The position numbers were made by a program, and so were the translations under genes. Below are positions 26,604-32,556 of a stretch of 32,556 nucleotides of DNA, one piece after another (positions within the stretch are counted from its first letter, which is position 1; every line of letters starts with the position of its first letter). The notes under the pieces were generated by a model. It worked only from the letters and a program-made list of their open reading frames with translations, did no database searches and was not told the DNA's origin. The DNA is from CAYUNT01 sp964446285 (GTDB lineage: Bacteria; Sumerlaeota; Sumerlaeia; SLMS01; CAYUNT01): the NCBI GenBank assembly GCA_964446285.1, contig CAYUNT010000027.1, positions 1 through 32,556 on the forward strand, in the 5' to 3' direction.

Positions 26604-28106
26604 TCAGGGATCAGCCGGATGGCGGGTGAAGTCCACTTTGTATTCCCAGTCGTCAAAAAACAAATTTCCGCCCGTCCATTCGAGTTCGGCGCGCTGGAGG
26701 TCGATCGTGTCCGAACGCCAGTGGGTTTTGCGCGGGTAGAACTCGCGGCCCCAATCGAGGTTCGAGATCATGCGGTAGGCATCCATGTTCCCGCAGAAGA
26801 ACTCGCGAACGTCCGTGTCGTCCGACTTGAGCAAGCCATACGTTGGGTCCGCCGGAAGCCAGCCGTAAGGCGCGATGTAAAACTCCGCCCAATCGTGCAT
26901 GCTGCGTTTTCCGGGCAGGGTTTCCCATCCGGATTGCCAGCGGGCGGGAATCCCGGCGGCGCGGCACAAAGCGATAAACAAAAATGAATAGAGTCCGCAA
27001 TCGCCCTGTCGCGTGCTAAAAATTTTCCGCAACACGCTCGGCAAAACGGAGTATTCAAATTCCGCGCGGTAGCGGACGTTTTGCGCGATCCAGAGGAAGA
27101 TGGCGCGGGCCTGGCGGTAAGGATTGCGTTCGCGCCCGATGATGATCGAAGCGAGAGCGCGCACCTCGGCGTCGAGAAACAAATGCGGCGGACGGGCGTC
27201 GAGATGCTCGGCCAGCGCCGGATCGGCAGGGTCCACCGGGCGGACGCGGCGCGGGTCGATCTGAGGAACCCACGCGGCGCACACATACTCGAAGGCGGCG
27301 CGGAATTCCGTCGGCGCGCTCTTCCCCGCCGCAGGCTGTTCGAGATAGAGCGTGCGATGCGGCGAACCGTTGGGCGCAATGGCCCGGCGCGCGGCGGCGG
27401 AGGATGGAGCGAGCGCGGGGAAGGTTTCGAGCAGGCGGACGCCGGTTTGCTGTTGATACTCCTGCGGAAACGGAATCCAGCAGCGGATGATTTCGCCGCG
27501 CGGAACGATGCCGGGGCGGACGCGAATCGTAAAGTCGAAGCGGTGATGCAGAGGCAGGACGTCGGGGCGTCCGAGGCGGCGGGCGGCGTCGAGCGCGCGC
27601 TCGGCGTAGCGATGCAGAGGGATTTTCCGCTCGGGACGCGGCGGTTCGGGTTCACCCGAGGCGGCGCGGGCGGCTCGATCGGCGGCGCGGCGGACCGTGC
27701 GCATTCGGCGAGCGGCCGCGCTCTCGCGCAGCAGATTGGCCGGTTCGCGGCGGTGATAGCGAATTTCGCCATCGAGTTCCATCCACTGAATCGCCCCGCG
27801 CTTGCGCCAGCGCGCGAGATCGTCCGCCGTAACTGCGCCCAGCAATGGCTCCAGTTTTTCTATCATGGCGTCGTCCGCGAGCGAAAAATCGCGGCGCCAG
27901 CGGCGAATTCGCTCGCGTTCCCATTCGAGTTCCGCGCGCCGCGCAGTTGTGAGCCGTTTGCCTGCCTTCCTCTCCCCCGCCGCTTCGCCACATTCGAGCG
28001 CGCCGTCGATCCACGCTTCCGCATCTGCCAGCCGGCCCTGCAATTCGAGCCGGCGAAGTTCCTCTGGGATTTCGATTCCCGCCAGCAATTCGCAATATGG
28101 ATTCAT
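26604..28106 (-). CDS. Transglutaminase-like cysteine-fold protein
   Basis: The 500-residue product has no signal peptide. Residues 300-425 form a transglutaminase-like core with the full triad: C370 in TRQGDCGLYSFLFIALCRAAGIP, H404 in SMHDWAEFYI and D420 in LPADPTYG. The N-terminal 190 residues are helical, charged and Arg/Glu-rich (AELEWERERIRRWRRDFSLADDA). They lead into a beta domain (FDFTIRVRPGIVPRGEIIRCWIPFP) of the kind that precedes bacterial transglutaminase cores. Such proteins are mostly predicted cysteine proteases or amidases rather than cross-linkers; the substrate is unknown. The start at 28106 is chosen because GAGG lies eight bases upstream. It follows the metallophosphoesterase by 50 bases on the same strand, suggesting one operon. 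Confidence 0.85.
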   Translation of the reverse strand: MNPYCELLAGIEIPEELRRLELQGRLADAEAWIDGALECGEAAGERKAGKRLTTARRAELEWERERIRRWRRDFSLADDAMIEKLEPLLGAVTADDLARWRKRGAIQWMELDGEIRYHRREPANLLRESAAARRMRTVRRAADRAARAASGEPEPPRPERKIPLHRYAERALDAARRLGRPDVLPLHHRFDFTIRVRPGIVPRGEIIRCWIPFPQEYQQQTGVRLLETFPALAPSSAAARRAIAPNGSPHRTLYLEQPAAGKSAPTEFRAAFEYVCAAWVPQIDPRRVRPVDPADPALAEHLDARPPHLFLDAEVRALASIIIGRERNPYRQARAIFLWIAQNVRYRAEFEYSVLPSVLRKIFSTRQGDCGLYSFLFIALCRAAGIPARWQSGWETLPGKRSMHDWAEFYIAPYGWLPADPTYGLLKSDDTDVREFFCGNMDAYRMISNLDWGREFYPRKTHWRSDTIDLQRAELEWTGGNLFFDDWEYKVDFTRHPADP

Positions 28107-28156
28107 GGGTAAAACCTCGTGGATTAACGATGAAAGCGCGCCGGGAGCATTGGACC

Positions 28157-29380
28157 TCAGGAGGGAGGACGGCAGGGAGGTGTTGAGCGGCCATTTTCCG
28201 CGGCAGCGCTGCGAAGGATGAAGATGGGGATTTCGGGGCGGCACATAAACCGGACGGGGAAAAACGCGCCGAGGCCACGGCAAGTGTAGAGAAGTGTGTT
28301 GCCAACGCGCTTCCAGCCACTGGCGTAACGGCGGCCAAAGAGCGATGGGGATAACGTTACTCCAATCACAGGAAATTGCACTTGTCCGCCGTGCGTATGG
28401 CCCGCGAGCGCCAAATCGCATCCGCGCGCGGCCACTTTGCGAATGACGTCGGGAGTGTGGAGCAGCGCGATGCGGCAGGCGGGCAGGCCGGGCGAAAAGA
28501 GCTCGCCCCAGTTGCGAATGCGCTCGCCATAAGGGTCCTCGACGCCGATGAGCGCAATTTCCGAGCCGCGGCGCTGAATTATGTGCGCGCGGTTGTCCAG
28601 GCACGCAAAGCCGAGACTTTCGGCGATGGCGCGGATTTCCTGCGGACGCGTCCAAAAATCGTGGTTCCCGCGCACCAGAAACATGCCCAGAGGCGCCTCC
28701 AGCCCTTCAAGAAGCGCGCGCAGGCGCGGGATGTGGCGCGCGCGCGAAACCAGATCACCCGTCAGCGCAATGATATCCGGATGCTGCTCCTGCACAATTT
28801 CCACTGCGCGCCGGTAAAAATGATCTTCGAGCGCCGTGCCCACATGCAGGTCCGTCAACTGCGCGATTCGCAGTCCGCCGAATTCGGCAGGCAGATTGGG
28901 AAGTGTGATTTCCTTGGTGCTGACTTCAATTTCACTGAGCTCGTTGACGGGCGATGCGGCGAAAAGAAACGCGCGGTGAAGCGGTCCATAAGGCCACGGC
29001 GCGCGCCTCGGAACACGCACGACCAACGAATGATTCGATAGGAGTTCCAGGGGGCGCCGCTGTCGCCGGGGGTTGATGGCGACCATCACCAGGACCGCCA
29101 GCCCGCCCAGCGCGGAGGCAAAAAAGTAGGCGCGGACAAGGAATTCCACGGGCGACGTTCCCGCCGAGAAAAACCATGCTTCCGCCCGCCCGCGCGCGAT
29201 TCCCTCATAGATCACCCACGCACCCGCCACAAATCCGCCGGGCAGCGTAAGGATCGCGGCGGCCTTTTTTACTATGCTTTCGTGAATGCTCGAAAGAAGG
29301 GCGTTGTAGATAGCCACGCCCATCCCCGGCTGTCCCAGCGCCGCCAGGACCGTCAGAACTGCGGGAAAAATCCAATCCAT
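28157..29380 (-). CDS. Membrane-anchored calcineurin-like metallophosphoesterase (YkuE/YaeI type)
   Basis: The 407-residue product begins with hydrophobic segments (about 4-25, 40-60, 78-102) and then a cytosolic or periplasmic phosphoesterase domain. All five dimetal motifs are present: LTDLHVG (D177, H179), TGDLVS (D209), RGNHDFW (N239, H240), LLHTPD (H309) and AGHTHGGQ (H328, H330). Relatives such as YkuE and YaeI are metal-dependent and some are proposed to act on UDP-diacylglucosamine or phospholipids. The real substrate cannot be told here. The first Met has only a weak ribosome site; no better in-frame start is apparent. It forms a likely operon with the downstream transglutaminase-like gene. 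Confidence 0.9.
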   Translation of the reverse strand: MDWIFPAVLTVLAALGQPGMGVAIYNALLSSIHESIVKKAAAILTLPGGFVAGAWVIYEGIARGRAEAWFFSAGTSPVEFLVRAYFFASALGGLAVLVMVAINPRRQRRPLELLSNHSLVVRVPRRAPWPYGPLHRAFLFAASPVNELSEIEVSTKEITLPNLPAEFGGLRIAQLTDLHVGTALEDHFYRRAVEIVQEQHPDIIALTGDLVSRARHIPRLRALLEGLEAPLGMFLVRGNHDFWTRPQEIRAIAESLGFACLDNRAHIIQRRGSEIALIGVEDPYGERIRNWGELFSPGLPACRIALLHTPDVIRKVAARGCDLALAGHTHGGQVQFPVIGVTLSPSLFGRRYASGWKRVGNTLLYTCRGLGAFFPVRFMCRPEIPIFILRSAAAENGRSTPPCRPPS

Positions 29381-29411
29381 AACGAGATTTTTATTCCAAT
29401 AAGGCTAATGA

Positions 29412-29444
29412 GACCTATGGGACAAATGGGACCTATGGGACATG
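29412..29444. repeat. Nine-base tandem repeat, about 3.5 copies
   Basis: GACCTATGG, GACAAATGG and GACCTATGG follow directly at 29412-29438, then GACATG. It lies between sppA and the phosphoesterase gene, just before the latter's start on the minus strand. Such GACxxATGG arrays recur in intergenic DNA of some environmental bacteria; role unknown. Confidence 0.8.
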
Positions 29445-29508
29445 AAAGATTATAATGAACACTGCGCGAAAAATGCCCATTCCGCCAAATCCCATATTGT
29501 GCGGTCAT

Positions 29509-31134
29509 TTACGGCGCGGCCATGCGGTATTCGACGGCGATCTGGCCGGGAATCATCTGGCCAATAATTCCGCGGGTTTGCGCGTTGAGAAGTTCCATCA
29601 GCCCGCGCGGCTGGCGCGAGGAAACCAGACGGGGTTCGCCACGGATGTGCGCCAGAACGCGAACGCGGTCCACGGCGTCCCGGAACGTGCCGAGCTCGTC
29701 CACCATCCCTTCCTCAAACGCCTGTTGCCCGCTGAAGATTCGCCCATCGGCCAGCGAGCGAATATGTTTTTCCACCTCGTCGTTGGTGATTTCCGAGACC
29801 TGCTTGTTGAGTCGCTCGGCCAGAACCGAACGAACGGCGTTGCGGCGGCCGGCGACCACGGCGTCGATAAACTGGCCGTGAATATCGTCAAGCGTGGCTT
29901 GCAGCAATGCGCGTTCGGCATCGGTCATCGGGCGCGAACCCGAACCGATGTCTTTGAACTCGCCCGATTTGAGCGACTTGAGGCGCACGCCGATTTTTTC
30001 CTGCAGGCCCTGGTAATTGGCAATCGTGAGAATGACGCCGATGCTGCCCGTCAGCGTTCCGGGATTCGAGACAATTTCATCGCAAGCCACGGCGGAATAA
30101 TAGCCGCCGGACGCGGCGATGTCGCCGAGCGAAGCCACAACCGGATAGCCATTGGCCCGGCGCCAGCGGGCGATGGCATCAACGAGTTCCTGCGTGGCGC
30201 CAACCTGCCCACCCGGGCTGTTGATGTGGACAACAAGGCCCTTCATGCCGCTGTCTTTGCGCCAGACGTCGAGCGTCTTCACCAGATCGCTTGTGCGCAA
30301 AGGCGAACCTTGTTCGTCCGTAATCACGCCATCGAGTTCGAGCACTCCAATGCGGTCGCTGAACGAAATGGACTTTCCGGCGTCTCGGGCCATAAAAAAT
30401 GAACCGATGCCAAGAAAAACCACGATGGCGATCACCCCGGCGATAAGAACCTTTGGCCATAGAGAACGCCGGGGCCGTGCGCCAGGGGGAATGGGGGGCA
30501 TGGCGCGCCATCCGCCTCCCGGTCCCATGCTTGCGGGTCCGCCCGGACCCGCAGGCGGCATGGGATAATATCCGGGCGCCATGCCGGGAGGGACGGGAGG
30601 ACCAGGAGGAATTGCGCCAGGATAAGGGGGCGGCGAAGAAGGAGGAAAAGAATAGGACGCCTGCGGCGGTCCATACGCGCCAGGACCTGGAGGCGCCATG
30701 CGATACGGCCCGCCCTGCGGACCCGATGGCGGCGCTCCATAATATGCAGGCGGCGCATAGGGTCCCGGACCCTGATACGGCCGGCCTTGATAAGCTCCCG
30801 GCCCTGCGGCGGAAGGTGGCGGCAGAGGCGGAGGCGGAACGGGCGCTGCCGCGGCTCCGCGCGGATAGGCTCCCCCCGGCCCGGCAGGAGGCGGCGGCGC
30901 TTCAGAAGGATGCCTGGGGAAAAGTCCTGGCGGAGTTCCCTGGAGTGGTCCTTGCGGAGCGGCAGAGGAGGCCGCCGACGACGCGGAAGGCGGGGGCGTG
31001 GCCGGACGCCATCCATCAAGCGGTTCTTCTTCGGCGGGCGCTGGGTTGGGCGAGGCGCTCTCCGCATTCAAGTCGCGCCCGGACGGACCGAGATCGTCGG
31101 GACCGCCGGATTCGGGTGGGATTCGCGTTTCCAT
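29509..31134 (-). CDS. sppA: S49 signal peptide peptidase (SppA type) with a long proline/glycine-rich arm
   Basis: SppA degrades remnant signal peptides in the membrane. The 541-residue product has a short-form (single-domain) S49 core at residues 260-540. The catalytic Ser342 lies in GDIAASGGYY and Lys394 in KSGEFKDIGS; the NSPGG turn (305-309) and GSIGVI (363-368) are present. A single transmembrane helix spans 228-248. Residues 1-225 are a low-complexity arm of Pro, Gly, Ala and Tyr (PPPPLPPPSAAGPGAY, PYQGPGPYAPPAYYGAPP) with an acidic beginning. It lies before the helix, so it is probably cytoplasmic. The core is ordinary and looks active. The arm is unusual for the family and could bind SH3-like or WW-like partners or simply be disordered. 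AGGAG lies 14 bases before the ATG, farther than ideal. Confidence 0.9.
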   Translation of the reverse strand: METRIPPESGGPDDLGPSGRDLNAESASPNPAPAEEEPLDGWRPATPPPSASSAASSAAPQGPLQGTPPGLFPRHPSEAPPPPAGPGGAYPRGAAAAPVPPPPLPPPSAAGPGAYQGRPYQGPGPYAPPAYYGAPPSGPQGGPYRMAPPGPGAYGPPQASYSFPPSSPPPYPGAIPPGPPVPPGMAPGYYPMPPAGPGGPASMGPGGGWRAMPPIPPGARPRRSLWPKVLIAGVIAIVVFLGIGSFFMARDAGKSISFSDRIGVLELDGVITDEQGSPLRTSDLVKTLDVWRKDSGMKGLVVHINSPGGQVGATQELVDAIARWRRANGYPVVASLGDIAASGGYYSAVACDEIVSNPGTLTGSIGVILTIANYQGLQEKIGVRLKSLKSGEFKDIGSGSRPMTDAERALLQATLDDIHGQFIDAVVAGRRNAVRSVLAERLNKQVSEITNDEVEKHIRSLADGRIFSGQQAFEEGMVDELGTFRDAVDRVRVLAHIRGEPRLVSSRQPRGLMELLNAQTRGIIGQMIPGQIAVEYRMAAP

Positions 31135-31201
31135 AATAAAGTAAGGCGCTCCTGAAAAAGGTGCTCCGGCGCGACGCTATGCGCGCCTGGCCCGGCATAA
31201 A

Positions 31202-32131
31202 TCAGTGCATCATTTTCATACGGTAATCTTCGAGCGGAAAAGACGGAAAGGGCTGGCACATCTCATTGAGGCGCGAAACTATGCGCTTTCCGACCTTTTC
31301 TCGCAGTTCCTCCTCGTTGCAGTTGGTGGTGACAATAATCGGGCGCAGCGATTCGTAGCGGCGATTAATCAGCAAATACAAGCGGTCGAGCACCCATTCC
31401 GTAGTGGATTCGCTGCCGAGATCGTCCAGAATCAAGAGGTCGCAGGCGCAACACGCCTCGATGACATCGGCCTCCGACTCTTCGCTGTGCGACTCGTAGG
31501 TAGCCCGCAAGCGCGCAAGAAGATCGGGCACGTTGCAGTAAAGGCCCGTGTAGCCCTTGTCGATCACCTGGCGGAGAATCCCAACGGCAATGTGCGTCTT
31601 TCCCGCGCCCGTTCCGCCGCGGATCAGCAAGCCGTAATCCTCATCCAGTTTGAATCCAATCACATAATCCCGCGCGGAATTGAGGATGAGTTTGCGCGCC
31701 GCGTCGCGCGCGAGAAAAGAGTCGAGTTCCTTGCGGGCATATCGTTCGGGAATTCGGGCGGCGGCCAGGCGTTCGCGGCGGTAAGCCTCGGCGTATGCGC
31801 CGCATGTGCAAGGCGCGAGTGTGCCATCCTCGCGCACCATCAAACCCATATCGCCGCAGAGCGGACAAGCGGCTGCTTGCTGCGGGGGCGGCGACGGTTC
31901 GATTGCCAGTTTGGGCATTGGAATCGGACCCAGGCGCAACTGCGGACGCAGCGTGGGGGGTGGTTGCGGCGGCGGCGAGACGGGAGGAGAAGGCGGCGCG
32001 GAAGGATGCGGTGGCGAGGCATGGCGCTCGGGCGGCGGCTCGGCGGCGGGCGCTTTGCTGCCACTGGATGCAACGGTCGCTTCGGCGGAAGCGGAGGCCT
32101 GTGGTTTTCGCATTGCCGCCTTTCGGGGCAT
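31202..32131 (-). CDS. DnaC/IstB-like AAA+ ATPase, probable replicative helicase loader
   Basis: The 309-residue product has a Pro/Ala-rich N-terminal stretch (residues 1-85). A small zinc-finger-like segment follows (C89-x-x-C92 and C108-x-C110, ACPLCGDMG...LAPCTCG), then an AAA+ domain. That domain has Walker A GGTGAGKT (172-179), Walker B LLILDDLG (232-239), sensor 1 VTTN (267-270) and the arginine-finger region KRIVSRLNEM. This layout fits bacterial DnaC/DnaI-type loaders, which place the DnaB helicase on single-stranded DNA, and also IstB. No transposase lies beside it, and dnaG is in the same window, so a loader role is the better guess. The start at 32131 is preceded by AGGAG at about eight bases. 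The longer frame upstream looks non-coding. sppA follows 67 bases downstream. Confidence 0.85.
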   Translation of the reverse strand: MPRKAAMRKPQASASAEATVASSGSKAPAAEPPPERHASPPHPSAPPSPPVSPPPQPPPTLRPQLRLGPIPMPKLAIEPSPPPQQAAACPLCGDMGLMVREDGTLAPCTCGAYAEAYRRERLAAARIPERYARKELDSFLARDAARKLILNSARDYVIGFKLDEDYGLLIRGGTGAGKTHIAVGILRQVIDKGYTGLYCNVPDLLARLRATYESHSEESEADVIEACCACDLLILDDLGSESTTEWVLDRLYLLINRRYESLRPIIVTTNCNEEELREKVGKRIVSRLNEMCQPFPSFPLEDYRMKMMH

Positions 32132-32187
32132 GGGAAGTTCTCCTTGGGCAGGTCCAGCACAGAGCGAGGATGGTGGACGAGGCAAAC

Positions 32188-32211
32188 AAAACGCAGCGCG
32201 AAGTGCGTTTT
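32188..32211. terminator. Symmetric stem-loop upstream of the DnaC-like gene
   Basis: AAAACGCA (32188-32195) pairs perfectly with TGCGTTTT (32204-32211) around an eight-base loop. Each arm is A- or T-rich at its base, so it could terminate transcription from either side, for example from a gene beyond the right edge. Confidence 0.45.
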
Positions 32212-32350
32212 GCGCGCAAAGACGGCGCGACAACAAAACCGCCCATCCCGCCAAATGGTAATACTCTCCATTTCCCCGAGCGGGGAGCAAGCATTTCTCG
32301 CGCGCAAGAGCCGAGGCTATGATTGGCGCAAGCGCAGACCACTGCTGCCA

Positions 32351-32556
32351 AGCATTTCCCGCACACAAAGGCCGATGTGTAAAAAAGAAAGAGCGAGTGC
32401 GGAGCCTCGCGATCCTAGAGCATTTCCCGCACGCAAAGGCCGATGTGTAAAAAAGAAAGAGCGAGTGCGGAGCCTCGCGATCCTAGAGCATTTCCCGCAC
32501 GCAAAGGCCGATGTGTAAAAAAGAAAGAGCGAGTGCGGAGCCTCGCGATCCTAGAG
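32351..32556. repeat. 68-bp tandem repeat array reaching the right edge
   Basis: Units begin at AGCATTTCCC at 32351, 32419 and 32487, a period of 68 bases, and the fourth would begin at 32555. The second and third copies are identical; the first differs by one base (CACACA versus CACGCA). A degenerate partial copy begins at 32290. The unit holds GTGTAAAAAAGAAAGAGC and a small GCGAG/CTCGC hairpin. 68 is not a multiple of three, so it is not a conserved protein repeat. The sequence stops at a unit boundary, as expected where an assembler cannot pass an array. Confidence 0.9.

Noticed and set aside
31205..32518. A 437-codon plus-strand frame opposite the DnaC-like gene
   Set aside because: It is antisense to a gene with clear Walker motifs and ends in the tandem repeats.
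32351..32556. CRISPR interpretation of the edge array
   Set aside because: The whole 68-base unit is repeated, with no variable spacer.

Overview
The window is a bacterial chromosomal scaffold piece of moderately high GC. It carries 13 protein genes that I can support, one tRNA and several repeat or regulatory elements. A lipobox lipoprotein, a type II secretion/type IV pilus-type prepilin and long signal-peptide proteins suggest a diderm bacterium. The long IspH (433 aa, like cyanobacterial/plant enzymes), the giant thrombospondin-3/FG-GAP secreted protein and the style of the prepilin recall uncultured lineages around Planctomycetes, Sumerlaeota or Hydrogenedentes. This placement is an impression only, with no phylogenetic marker behind it. 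A 10-N run at 11483-11492 and a tandem repeat running into the right edge indicate draft or metagenome assembly.

Layout. 1-700: a short SEC-C motif protein on the minus strand with an apparent frameshift, then a good sigma70-like promoter. 703-8957, plus strand: a membrane-anchored protein with a caspase-like fold that seems to lack both catalytic residues, overlapping ispH by ATGA; then a thioredoxin-like protein and aconitase. 9119-9250: tRNA-Ala(GGC) with its own terminator. 9335-11515, minus: DnaG primase. 11770-24979, minus: an envelope/secretion block made of a subtilase-like secreted protein, a 2814-residue secreted protein (matrixin-like domain, TSP3 repeats, FG-GAP repeats, EF-hand pair, IPT/TIG-like end), a smaller secreted protein and a prepilin. 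25345-32131, minus: a lipoprotein, a cytoplasmic transglutaminase-like protein, a membrane metallophosphoesterase, an SppA-type peptidase with a very long proline/glycine-rich arm, and a DnaC-like helicase loader. 32351-32556: 68-bp tandem repeats.

The most interesting pattern is that three unrelated peptidase folds in this window (caspase-like, subtilase-like, matrixin-like) each appear to have lost key catalytic or metal-binding residues. The SppA and transglutaminase-like proteins close by keep theirs. The first three may serve as non-catalytic binding or scaffold modules. A second pattern is low-complexity Gly/Ala/Pro insertion in housekeeping proteins (DnaG, aconitase, DnaC-like, SppA).
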